Shown here one piece after another: positions 9,037-17,233 of a DNA stretch of 64,000 nucleotides; the first letter of the stretch is position 1; each line of letters begins with the position of its first letter. Source of the stretch: CAVRJC01 sp963721435. GTDB taxonomy: Bacteria > Actinomycetota > Acidimicrobiia > IMCC26256 > DASPTH01. The notes below the pieces were generated by a model. It did not search any database and was not told the DNA's origin. It saw only the letters and a program-made list of their open reading frames with translations. Location: positions 1,116,001-1,180,000 of the forward strand of contig CAVRJC010000012.1 of NCBI GenBank assembly GCA_963721435.1, written 5' to 3'. Both the position numbers and the translations under genes were made by a program.

Positions 9037-9049
9037 ATCGGCGGTTCGT

Positions 9050-9294
9050 TCACTCGAACACACCGAAGCGTCGTAGCCGGTCATCCATCCAACTCAGCGC
9101 TTCGCGTTCAGTCCGGAAGCATGGCAAGCGTTCGTTGCCAACGTGTGAGAGCACGCGTCACCACGCAAGCGTTCCTTGAGCACGAGATCCTCGAGTGTGA
9201 ATCCGTGCCGTCGAGCGTGCGCGATCACGTCCAACGCGAGGACCGTAAAGGCGACTCCAGTTCGACAGCCATCGCCAAGCGCCTTCGAGGTCAT
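9050..9294 (-). pseudogene. Small hypothetical gene with one frameshift
   Basis: ATG 9294 is preceded by AGGGTGA. The frame reads about 47 residues (from MTSKALGDGCRT to LKERLRGDA). At about 9148 the coding character moves by one base to LSHVGNERLPCFRTEREALSWM and ends at a TGA at 9050. Adding one base in the run GACGCGTGCTC restores an 81-residue protein. The C-terminal LPCFRTEREAL pattern is reminiscent of the end of STAS-type domains, but the rest is not convincing, so no function is assigned. Confidence 0.4.
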
Positions 9295-9417
9295 TCGTCA
9301 CCCTGCCGGACGTGTCGTGGTGCCTTCGGCTCCGCCGATGGCTTGTGGGAGAAGGTTGAGCCCATATTCAGGAACCGCGTACCGGTTCAGGGTTGCGTCT
9401 GCATAGCCTCCTAGGCT

Positions 9418-10107
9418 GTGAACACCCAGCGTCCCCCCGTGCGGGCGCTGTGGCGGCGGGTGCTCGTGGCTGGCGCGCTGATTGCGTTCCCGTTTACGGT
9501 CGCGGCGGCGAACAGGTGGCGTTTGGCCCACGCCACGGTGAGGTTTCTCGTCAGCTACTCGCCCAAGCGGTTTGTGCACGGCGCGGCGTGGACGCTGCCG
9601 CTCTCAGCGCTGATCACCGCAAACTTGAACCGCGTGAGCGTCGCCGTCGGGGTGATGATCCTTCTGATGGTGCCGTACCTGATCCTGGCGGGCTTCCCGC
9701 GCACGATCGTGCGGTTCTTCGCGGGTCACATCGGCTGCACGCTTGTCATCCTGGTGGCGATTGTCGTCACGAGCACCGCCGGGTGGGCCACCGCAACGAA
9801 GCTGTACTCGAAGTCCGATACGGGCGTCTCCGCCGGTGCTGCCGCCGTGGGCGGCGCGTTCGTGGTGCTGCTCTGGCGGACGCGGGCCCGTTGGTTCGCC
9901 CTGCCCGCACTCGCGATCCCGTTGTACTTCTACACGTACCGCTTCGGTTCGGAAGCGGCCCCGGGAATCATGGCCGACATCGAGCACCTCATCGCGTTCG
10001 CCATCGGCATCGCGATCGAGGTGCATTGGCCGATGCGGAAATGGCCCGAGCGGATCGCGTCCGTGCCCGCCGGGCGGCGCCCACCTGCCAGGAAGCAGCA
10101 GGACTAA
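9418..10107 (+). CDS. Rhomboid-like polytopic membrane protein
   Basis: A 229-residue protein of about six membrane segments. The sequence SDTGVSAGAAA in one helix resembles the rhomboid Gly-x-Ser-Gly active-site segment, and a His in the last helix (DIEHLIAFAIG) could be the dyad partner. An earlier FAGHIGCTL segment could correspond to the rhomboid helix that carries conserved His. Family membership is therefore probable but remote, and proteolytic activity is uncertain. It starts at GTG 9418 with no clear ribosome site. It converges, with 37 bases between, on the LPG synthase gene, whose C-terminal domain is also rhomboid-like. Confidence 0.65.
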   Translation: MNTQRPPVRALWRRVLVAGALIAFPFTVAAANRWRLAHATVRFLVSYSPKRFVHGAAWTLPLSALITANLNRVSVAVGVMILLMVPYLILAGFPRTIVRFFAGHIGCTLVILVAIVVTSTAGWATATKLYSKSDTGVSAGAAAVGGAFVVLLWRTRARWFALPALAIPLYFYTYRFGSEAAPGIMADIEHLIAFAIGIAIEVHWPMRKWPERIASVPAGRRPPARKQQD

Positions 10108-10144
10108 GGTCCGGCCTCCGGTTGATTCCGCACGAGCGGGTTGA

Positions 10145-12496
10145 TCAGTCAGCCGCGACCGGGGTCCGGTCCCCCGGGGGCTCGGGAGATGCCGCGCGTG
10201 GTGGAGCGCCTGGGTCCTCGACCGGCCGCTCCGGTGTGGGCCGTGACCACCACCAACCGAGGAGCGCCCCCGCGGAGGCTGCCACAAGCTGCTGGGCGCT
10301 GGAGAGATCGCGCATGACCGCGAATGCCGCGATCAGGACCGTGAACACTGCGGAGGCCGCGATCCGGCGCCAACGCGACGACCCGATTGTGAACGCCAGC
10401 GCGGCGGCGAGCGCCCAGCATCCCTCTGAAGGACCCGCGTCGTGGGCCAGCGCGTTCGCGAGAGCCACCTGGTTGCCGAGCGCCCCGACGAGTCGCAGTA
10501 TGAGCAGCACGGGAACCGACGCGACGAAGTCGCCTACGAAGAAGATCACGGCGGTGCGCCACGTCCCCAGCCGTCGTTCCGCCACCGGGAGTGCGAGCAC
10601 GATGAGAGCGAGGTTCATCCACACGAATCCCGCCCGCGGCTCGATGATCGGAGACGTGACCGCGCGCCACCACTCGAGGTGCACGAGGTCGCGATAGGAG
10701 AGTCCGAACCGGTATCGGAGCACGTGCTCGATGACCGGATCGAGGTTCGTAGCGATCGACAACCACAGCGTGAGCCCGATCATCGCGAGCGAGAACGGGT
10801 ATCGCTTCGCCGCGCCGACGAGCCGGTTCTCTTTCTTCTTCGGCTGGAGCTCGCCGGCGCGCGTGATGCCCACTGCGATCCGCGGGAGATCGACATCGCG
10901 CTCGTACGCGATGTAGCGCGATTCCCAGCGTGGCCGCCACTTTGCTTTGAACTCCTGCAGGCCTTCGAAGTTGAACGCGGCGCCGCCGTAGTCGCGCACT
11001 GCGCGCAGCACCCGCGATACGACGCCATCACCCTCGACTCCCGCCAGCGGAGCGAGTCCGAGGCTCATTCCCGTCAGTCCCTGCGCGCGGAAGTACTCGA
11101 TCAGCGACACGAAGAGGAACTCCATCACGCCGTTCACCGAATCGGGTCGGCGGCGCATGAGGTCGAAGTTGCCCTCGCTGGAGTGGTAGCTCGGAAGGAT
11201 GTTGGCGAAAGCCACGATCCGATCGTTGCCGTCGCGCACGACGGCGATCGTTGTGGCTCGGAGGTACGCGGGGTCGAAGCGCCCGACGGTGAAGGTGCGT
11301 TCGCGGTGCCCCGACGCGCTCATCCACGAGTCCGACACGTCGCGTAGCTCGTCCATCGTGGCGTCGTCGATCGGGCTGTCGAGCACCTCGAACCGGCTCC
11401 CCACTCGCTGCACACGCTTGAGCGTCGATCTCAGCGACTTCATGTGCGAGCCCTCGAGGCTGAACTCTTCGAGCGGCACGATCGCCTCTTCTCCGATCTT
11501 GAGGAGCCGCAGCCCGCCGCCCTCGAGCACGGTGCGGTCCGTGTCGCGGACCTGGTGGAAGACCGGCGTCCACCCCGAGTCGACGCATTGGGTAAGGAAC
11601 TCGCGCAGCCCCCGCGCGCACGACTCCGGCGCGCCGATAGGCGCTCCCAACACCACCGCGACCGAACCGATCAGCCGAAAGCTAACCACTGCTTCGCCGT
11701 CAGTGGCGAAGAACCACGTCTTGTCGTCGAGAAGGTGGAACGGCGCGAGCGACGAGTCCGCGTGCTGTCCGAGCAGCCGCTCGACGTGGTGGCGCGCGGT
11801 CTCATGGATCGACGGTCCTAGCGCCGCTGGCGCGAGGGCGCGGGCGAGTCCCGCCATGATGACGACGACCGCGAGGACGCGAATCGAGCTGATGAACCAG
11901 AAGCCGTGTCCGGTGGAGGGCTCGACCGCTGCGGTAGGTAGGAGCAGCACCAGCCGCGCGGATTCGTAGAGCGAACCGAAGAGGGTCGTGGACTCGCGGA
12001 AGTTCGCGTCGAGGTAATAGATCCCCACCGCACCGTAGACGAACACGAGGCCGAGGCCGATCGCGATCGTGCTCAGTCCCTGCGTGATCCGCGCCGGATT
12101 TGCACGCGCCCCGAACCGCGACCGGGTGACGAGCACCACCACCAAGAAGACCACCGAGAGCACAAGCCCCGCGTCGTGGAGCTGGTCGACCGCGTGCCCG
12201 GCCACAGAGCCGACCGCGGCCGCGAAGGCCACCCACCATGCACCGCGACGGCCGCGCAGCAGGCCCGGCACCGCGGCCAGCAACGCGAACGCCGAAAGGA
12301 GCAGGACGAAGCGGGCTTCGCCGAGCCGCTGGAGGTCGTGGAAGTGCGGTTGGTTCATCCGGGGCAGCCGGTCGCCATGCCTGGCCTCCTGCACCGAAAG
12401 CGACAAGAAGTTCGATCCCGCGGCGAGGAAAGTGTTGGCGACCGCAACCGCGACCGCGAGCGCGCCGATGATGCGACGAACGGTGCGCGTACTCAC
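10145..12496 (-). CDS. Lysyl-phosphatidylglycerol synthase-like protein (DUF2156) with rhomboid-like C-terminal domain
   Basis: The start is the GTG at 12496 that overlaps the stop of the upstream flippase gene as GTGA, indicating translational coupling. The N-terminal 240 residues hold about six membrane helices. Residues about 240-560 are the DUF2156/LPG-synthase catalytic domain, a GNAT-like fold that transfers an aminoacyl group from tRNA to phosphatidylglycerol; conserved blocks include SFRLIGSVAVVLGAPIG, EGSHMKSLRST and NFEGLQEFKAKWRPRWESRY. Residues about 590-760 form a second membrane domain of rhomboid type with GPSEGCWAL. The second-dyad His is replaced (AQQLVAASAGALLGW), so this domain is probably not a protease. 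The enzyme likely modifies membrane lipid charge together with gene 12493-13572. The aminoacyl group (Lys or Ala) cannot be told. Confidence 0.85.
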   Translation of the reverse strand: MSTRTVRRIIGALAVAVAVANTFLAAGSNFLSLSVQEARHGDRLPRMNQPHFHDLQRLGEARFVLLLSAFALLAAVPGLLRGRRGAWWVAFAAAVGSVAGHAVDQLHDAGLVLSVVFLVVVLVTRSRFGARANPARITQGLSTIAIGLGLVFVYGAVGIYYLDANFRESTTLFGSLYESARLVLLLPTAAVEPSTGHGFWFISSIRVLAVVVIMAGLARALAPAALGPSIHETARHHVERLLGQHADSSLAPFHLLDDKTWFFATDGEAVVSFRLIGSVAVVLGAPIGAPESCARGLREFLTQCVDSGWTPVFHQVRDTDRTVLEGGGLRLLKIGEEAIVPLEEFSLEGSHMKSLRSTLKRVQRVGSRFEVLDSPIDDATMDELRDVSDSWMSASGHRERTFTVGRFDPAYLRATTIAVVRDGNDRIVAFANILPSYHSSEGNFDLMRRRPDSVNGVMEFLFVSLIEYFRAQGLTGMSLGLAPLAGVEGDGVVSRVLRAVRDYGGAAFNFEGLQEFKAKWRPRWESRYIAYERDVDLPRIAVGITRAGELQPKKKENRLVGAAKRYPFSLAMIGLTLWLSIATNLDPVIEHVLRYRFGLSYRDLVHLEWWRAVTSPIIEPRAGFVWMNLALIVLALPVAERRLGTWRTAVIFFVGDFVASVPVLLILRLVGALGNQVALANALAHDAGPSEGCWALAAALAFTIGSSRWRRIAASAVFTVLIAAFAVMRDLSSAQQLVAASAGALLGWWWSRPTPERPVEDPGAPPRAASPEPPGDRTPVAAD

Positions 12497-13572
12497 GTGG
12501 GCCCGACAGTTGGTCGCCACACGTACCGGTGCGAGACGATCGCACCGATCGCGAGCGGAATCCAGAACTCTGCGACGCGGAACAACACCACCGCGGCTGC
12601 CGCGAGCGCAAGGGGAGTCCCGAACGAGTGAAGGACTACGCCGGTGGATAGCTCGACCACGCCAATACCACCGGGCACGATGCCGACAAGCGCGAACAGC
12701 GTGGATACCGAGTACGCGACGAACGGTTCCGTGAGGCCGGCGTGCACCCCGACCGCGCGCAGCGCGACCCAGAGCTGCAGGATCGCCAGCACGTCAACCG
12801 CGACGGCGGCGAGAGCCGCGGGGACGGCAGAGCGCAGCCGACCCTTCAGCAGCGTGATCGCGTCGAACAGCTCGTCGGCCCGTTCCTCGTCCGGTTCGAA
12901 CTGGATGGTGCGGCGAAGCACCACACGCTGCAACCAGGTGGAGAAGCGTCCGGGCAGCGCGTACAGCGCATGCACGGAACCGCGACCGCGTGTAGCCGCG
13001 ACTACCGCTGCGACGGTGACAGACACATACACCGCGAACACGGCGGTCGCCACGCCGTCGCCCGCGCTGAACCGCCCGTCGAGGAACAACACGAGAATGG
13101 CGAAGGGCAGCACTATCGCAAACGCGAGTTGGTCCAGCACCGCGACAAGCAGCGCCGCGGCAATCACCCGACCACGCGGCTTGTCAGACCGCCGCCCCTC
13201 CCCGGTGAGCACGGCAATCCCCGCGAGGCCGCCCGACTTCGAGATCGCGTTCACGAAATGGGCCACCCACGCCGCAGGCAGCATCGACCCCCAGCGCGGG
13301 ATGAGCCCGACAGCCCGCTGGGCGACCATGTGACGCAACCCCTGGTCGAGCAAGTACAACACGACGAGAAGCAGCAACGCCAGCAGCCACCCCGGCTCCG
13401 CGCCACGTAAGGCCCGCCACGCAGTAGGCAGATCCGACCGGTTCGCCACGACGACGAGACCTGCAGCCAGCGCCACGAGCGCAATCAGCGCCCACCGCCT
13501 CCCCGTCGACAATCCATCAACGGTCACGACCACATCAAACCAAAAGCGCGCCCGCAACAAAGCGCATGCCAT
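12493..13572 (-). CDS. Flippase-like integral membrane protein (LPG_synthase_TM / UPF0104)
   Basis: About 359 residues with roughly eight hydrophobic segments. Near the C-terminus it has the signature FALVGIVPGGIGVVE, equivalent to the PGG(I/L)G motif of the MprF N-terminal flippase domain. In MprF the flippase and synthase are one polypeptide; here they are two coupled genes (GTGA overlap). It likely translocates the aminoacylated lipid made by the downstream enzyme. The ATG at 13572 has AGGG upstream; GTG codons at 13533 and 13527 are alternative starts. Confidence 0.82.
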   Translation of the reverse strand: MACALLRARFWFDVVVTVDGLSTGRRWALIALVALAAGLVVVANRSDLPTAWRALRGAEPGWLLALLLLVVLYLLDQGLRHMVAQRAVGLIPRWGSMLPAAWVAHFVNAISKSGGLAGIAVLTGEGRRSDKPRGRVIAAALLVAVLDQLAFAIVLPFAILVLFLDGRFSAGDGVATAVFAVYVSVTVAAVVAATRGRGSVHALYALPGRFSTWLQRVVLRRTIQFEPDEERADELFDAITLLKGRLRSAVPAALAAVAVDVLAILQLWVALRAVGVHAGLTEPFVAYSVSTLFALVGIVPGGIGVVELSTGVVLHSFGTPLALAAAAVVLFRVAEFWIPLAIGAIVSHRYVWRPTVGPT

Positions 13573-13752
13573 TCAGCCCTACTTCAGCGGACCGACGGCT
13601 TGACGCCTTCCACGAACCCCCCGCGAGGGGCGGTCGCCGTCGTCTGGCGCGAGGTTCGTCGTCGGCGCCGGAATCGGCTTGCGAGCAGCTGCTCTTCACA
13701 TCCCAGTGGAGAGCACTCGCAGAACCGCTTCTGATCCGAGCGGCCGGGGGCT

Positions 13753-14158
13753 TCATGTCATGCTCTGGATGTGTGCAGTGCGATGAGGTGACGAAACGGC
13801 TCGGCGTGACCCTGGCGTCGACCGGTCGCTCTGATCGACGTTGTTCCAAGATTGCGGTGAGAAGCTGGGGCAGCGCAGCACATTAATCCCTCTACGGGTG
13901 ATGTCCCGCCGTGCTGCCAACTGGTCGTATCCCTCTTGTGCCTCGTTACCAAAGAGGACGAATACAGCCAGCCGGTCGTACTTGTCGACTAGGTCCATAA
14001 GCAGTCGTGCTGCCAGCGGACGAGCAGCCGCGTAGGTCGGCGGCGGTCGCGTTGGGTCGACGGGACGGCAAGCAACTGTTCCGGTCGGACTTTTGGGGGC
14101 GAATCGTACGACGACTTGGAACTCGCGACGTGTCCGAATCAGTGATGGTCACTGTCAC
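13753..14158 (-). pseudogene. Hypothetical gene with single-base frameshift
   Basis: From GTG 14158 the frame reads TVTITDSDTSRVP. From about 14115 the coding character continues one base over as VVVRFAPKSPTGTVACRP, then a long plausible stretch including LLMDLVDKYDRLAVFVLFGN and ITRRGINVLRC, to a stop at 13753. Removing one A in GTTCCAAGTCG joins the frames into about 134 residues. The VFVLFGxxAQ segment faintly recalls uracil-DNA glycosylase-like folds, but other motifs are missing, so no function is given. Confidence 0.4.
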
Positions 14159-14419
14159 TCATGACGACCCGCGTGGAGATGTTGTCTCAAGCCCAGCGGA
14201 GAACACGGGCACTCGCGCCCGGCGCGTTGCCCTCGCGAAGCCGCGATCATGGCGTCGGGCACTGCGCTCTATGTCTGAAGAGTGCCTGAAGAGTAACTGA
14301 AGAGTTGATGTGACTTATTGCCCTATTTCGGAATGCCGTTATGACCTCAACCTTGGATACAAGGTCATCTAGCGGTGCTCCTTCGGTATGAAGGATTGCC
14401 GCGGATCGGGGAACGCGTG

Positions 14420-15508
14420 ATGGCGGCCAATCGTTCACTGCGCCTAGTCGGGATCGGGGCTTTCGGACGGGTCGCCGGGCTGATGAGCGTGGTGGCGGCA
14501 AGTCTTGTTGTGTCGTCTGGATCGGCTGTCGCCGTCGACTCGGCGACGACAACGACAACGTTGCCTGCCTCGACCGCATCGCTTAGCCCCTTGCTGCAAG
14601 GCTGCACCCAAATCGTCGACTTTCATGATCAGTTGACGACCGCGAAGGGCAAGCAGACCAAGACACCGTTCAGTGCCAAGAGCGATGCCAAGACGTTGAC
14701 GGCGATCGCCAAGGAGCTAGCTGCAGCGCCGGGCGTGGGAAAGCTGGCTGTCAACCTTCGCAAAGCACAGGCCGGGACTCAACGTCGCACGGCAATCAAC
14801 AAGGTCTATCACTGGTGTGACGGTCAGGGTGCCTTCGAGCCGACCAAGATCACGCTCCAAGCGCGTTTCGATGTCGTTGACTCGGACACGGTGCAGATCA
14901 CCGGAACCAGCGAGCCAGGCGCAGCGATCTATGTCACGAAATCGGGGGTGTCGGCCTCGGCCCCGCTCGCCCACACGACTGCGGATGCAAACGGTGCGTT
15001 TACGGTTGTAGTGCCCGATATCCCATTGAATCAGGACGTGACGGTGTTTGTGTCGGCGACCGCACCGGGGCGCGACGCAAGTGGTGCCACGACGGTCGTG
15101 AAGAGAACCCAAAGCCCGGCTGCAATCGCGGCGGCGGCAGCGGCGGCGGAGGCGCAGGCCAAAGCAGCAGAGGCCGACTTCAAAGCCCAAGCGGTCCAGA
15201 TGCCATACAACGAACTGATCAAGTACGCACCAGGCACGCTAGGAAAGGCCGTTACCTACCGCGTGCAGGTCTTCCAATATGACTTCAATACCGGCCCCAC
15301 GAAGTTCCTCGGATATGTGACGCCAGGAAACTACTTCTGGAGTGACCTCATCCTGTTCACACTCCCGAACGCCGCGCTCGGCAGCGGCGTCGTCAAGGGC
15401 GGCTACGTCCGAGTATGGGGAACCGTCGGTGCCCCCTACACCTACTCGACGGCCATTGGGAGCAACTCTGTGCCGACGGTGACCATCAAGTACATCGAAC
15501 CTGCTTAA
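14420..15508 (+). CDS. Exported two-cysteine / Ig-like domain protein
   Basis: ATG 14420 is chosen because CGGGGA lies seven bases upstream. A signal peptide follows, with a hydrophobic stretch ending in SGSAVAVDSA. Residues about 45-140 form a helical module with one Cys at each end (LLQGCTQI and YHWCDG), like the other small secreted proteins of this window. Residues about 150-230 look like a bacterial Ig-like domain (FDVVDSDTVQITGTSEPG, then a TTADANGAF turn typical of Big repeats). An Ala-rich helix of about 30 residues leads to a C-terminal beta-rich domain of about 110 residues with unknown function. It probably acts at the cell surface. Confidence 0.72.
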   Translation: MAANRSLRLVGIGAFGRVAGLMSVVAASLVVSSGSAVAVDSATTTTTLPASTASLSPLLQGCTQIVDFHDQLTTAKGKQTKTPFSAKSDAKTLTAIAKELAAAPGVGKLAVNLRKAQAGTQRRTAINKVYHWCDGQGAFEPTKITLQARFDVVDSDTVQITGTSEPGAAIYVTKSGVSASAPLAHTTADANGAFTVVVPDIPLNQDVTVFVSATAPGRDASGATTVVKRTQSPAAIAAAAAAAEAQAKAAEADFKAQAVQMPYNELIKYAPGTLGKAVTYRVQVFQYDFNTGPTKFLGYVTPGNYFWSDLILFTLPNAALGSGVVKGGYVRVWGTVGAPYTYSTAIGSNSVPTVTIKYIEPA

Positions 15509-15833
15509 GTCCATCACGAGCGCAACTACTAGCGGACCTGGCCCACGAATGCCCCGACACCGACCGGTTGTCCTTCGAACGAACCGCCGGCCCGCCGCTC
15601 CAACACCGTTCGGCACCGCATGGCCTCATAAGAGCCTGCCCTCACCCGAGTGGCCCATCACTGGTCTGCCAGCACCGCCGAAAACAACCCTTGACAAACA
15701 TAGGAGCTTCGCTCTGGAGCGTTCTTGCTGCGGCAGTCGAGGGAGTAATAGCCCGACTCATCGAGAGTGCGAATGCACCCTCTATCCGCCGCGGGCGGGG
15801 TTTCGTCGTTTCGAGTGCGTTTGGCACCCGCTA
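15509..15833. other. Non-coding stretch with one hairpin repeat
   Basis: No convincing gene is seen on either strand. Frames here translate to low-complexity Arg/Pro-rich sequence with no start sites. The only structured element is the hairpin repeat at 15790-15812, which could terminate the minus-strand gene ending at 15834. Confidence 0.4.
15786..15812 (+). repeat. GGGGTTTCGTCGTT hairpin repeat copy
   Basis: The sequence CCGCCGCGGGCGGGGTTTCGTCGTT combines a GC-rich inverted repeat with a TTTCGTCGTT tail. It is the same element as at 16207, 38305 and 38466. On the plus strand it looks like an intrinsic terminator with an imperfect T tract. It sits 22 bases beyond the stop of the minus-strand gene at 15834. 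Confidence 0.55.
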
Positions 15834-16124
15834 CTACGGGTCTTGCCTCCGATGTCGCCACTTCATTCGGCGGGGCTTCTTTGTTTCGGGATCGGCGGCG
15901 AACATGGCGGGATCGAGTCCGACCGTCTCACACCACAGGTCGAATTCCGAAGCGTAAAGAATCCCACGCTCAAGAAATCCCTGTATGCGCTTAACCTCAG
16001 GGTCTCGGTCAACGCACTCGTAGCTATGCCACTGACGAGGCATTGAATCGTCCGACGCAGACACCGAACGGCCGACGTACGGAGCCTCTCGCTCAATCTC
16101 CTTGCCGCAGCCGGAGCACAGCAT
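15834..16124 (-). CDS. Small putative zinc-binding protein
   Basis: A 96-residue frame from ATG 16124 with a zinc-ribbon-like start: MLCSGCGKEI (C-x2-C), and about 30 residues later WHSYEC (H-x3-C). These four residues could bind one zinc. The remainder is charged and helical and ends in a basic tail (RRMKWRHRR), suggesting nucleic-acid contact. No family recognised. The frame is open further upstream through a copy of the hairpin repeat, but that part looks non-coding, so the shorter start is preferred. The ribosome site is weak (GAG). Confidence 0.5.
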   Translation of the reverse strand: MLCSGCGKEIEREAPYVGRSVSASDDSMPRQWHSYECVDRDPEVKRIQGFLERGILYASEFDLWCETVGLDPAMFAADPETKKPRRMKWRHRRQDP

Positions 16125-16206
16125 CACTCGCGGATAGTACGCCGCGCACCACAGTGACATCGCTGTGTACCGGCTTTCAAGCGGCGATGCGCGCGACACA
16201 GTCGTT

Positions 16207-16235
16207 GCCCGCCTTCGGGCAGGGGTTTCGTCGTT
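16207..16235 (+). repeat. GGGGTTTCGTCGTT hairpin repeat copy
   Basis: A GCCCGCCTTCGGGC stem-loop (16207-16220) is followed by AGGGGTTTCGTCGTT. It lies between two minus-strand small genes, upstream of the zinc-protein gene and downstream of the decayed exported-protein gene. Confidence 0.55.
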
Positions 16236-16275
16236 CAGGTACAGGGGAACGACTCGGGCCACAGTTCCGCCCGGA

Positions 16276-16861
16276 TCATGCACCTCTGAGAGAGGCAAAT
16301 GTCTGACACGCCTTGTCTGTGGTGAAGGCGGCATTGAGGTCAGGCGCTGCGTGCGTTACGACAAGCCCCGCGGCCTTCCACTGTTCGTTCGCCTTGGCGA
16401 GTTCGCCTGCTTGGGTCGTCACCAGCGTCGAATACTGCTGTTTGAAGACGGCGTCGTCGGTGGAGGCCAACGCGGCGATGCCGTCACGGATCCTCGAGAA
16501 CGAATCGCGCTGCATGGTGACGTAGTCAATCCAGTACGCAGCGAACTTGCGGCCGCCCTTTCCGGTCGGTGTCCCGAGCGCAGTGAGTCGCTTGATGAGC
16601 GCGTCGGTCATCGCGATGCCCGACCCGAAGCCCGCAATGCTCTGGGCTTTGCGATCGGTCGCGCTCGTGACAGTGGACGCGCTTTTCGAGCGCGCTTGTA
16701 GGAGCCACCATATCCATCGCCCACCCCACGAAGTCGTTGCACATTGCGTGCACGTACTTGGGCGGCCTCACACCCGCAGCCGCGGCTGGCCCCACCGTTG
16801 CGAACGACAACGCGCCGAGCAACACGGCGGCCAAGGCAACGCGAAGCAATCTTTGCCGCAC
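16276..16861 (-). pseudogene. Exported two-cysteine helical protein, one-base frameshift
   Basis: GTG 16861 is preceded by GGGAGGGAAGG, an exceptionally strong ribosome site. It gives a signal peptide (RQRLLRVALAAVLLGALSF, then an Ala-rich site) followed by a helix with the first Cys (HAMCNDFVGW). At the A4 run near 16683-16686 the frame breaks. The protein continues one base over as SASTVTSATDRKAQS and runs to a TGA at 16276, including the second Cys (DKACQTFASL). Removing one A restores about 194 residues. The design matches the exported proteins at 1067, 14420 and 40376. The strong start and clean second half suggest either a very recent mutation or a consensus error. Confidence 0.62.
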
Positions 16862-16889
16862 GATGGCCTTCCCTCCCGGACCGTCGTCT

Positions 16890-17082
16890 TGCCGCATTTC
16901 GCGACCGTTTGCGTTCTTGCGGACTCGTACCCGCCCAGACGCCGCTATTGAGTGTCTCGAAGCTACTCAACGCGAACTTGAGGCATTCCTGCTGGACGAG
17001 ACAACGGGCGCATACCGCGCGCGGGTTCGACGGACACGCCGCTTGTAGGGAACCAACACGGCCTGCCGTCGCGCTGCGTGTC
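16890..17082 (-). pseudogene. WhiB-like regulator remnant
   Basis: WhiB proteins are small iron-sulfur transcription regulators of Actinobacteria. In one frame the minus strand reads RDGRPCWFPTSGVSVEPAR. After a frame change in the CG run at about 17015-17023 it reads AVCARCLVQQECLKFALSS and then GVWAGTSPQERKR. The WFP block, the C-x2-C-x5-C cluster ligands and the G[VI]W[AG]G turn are diagnostic of the family. The N-terminal Cys region and a start codon cannot be found, and the C-terminal frame runs on into the next gene without a proper stop. It is therefore incomplete as well as frameshifted. Confidence 0.65.
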
Positions 17083-17233
17083 GTCCTACCGCAGCCGGTC
17101 GGGCCGTACGCCACACTGACACCAACCCAAGAATTTGTTCGCACCGACACGCAAATGTTGCGTCTAGGTGACCGTCGTTGACGTGCGCGCGCACGCATAA
17201 TCGGGCACTTACCCGGTGTCATGTGGAGGGGTC

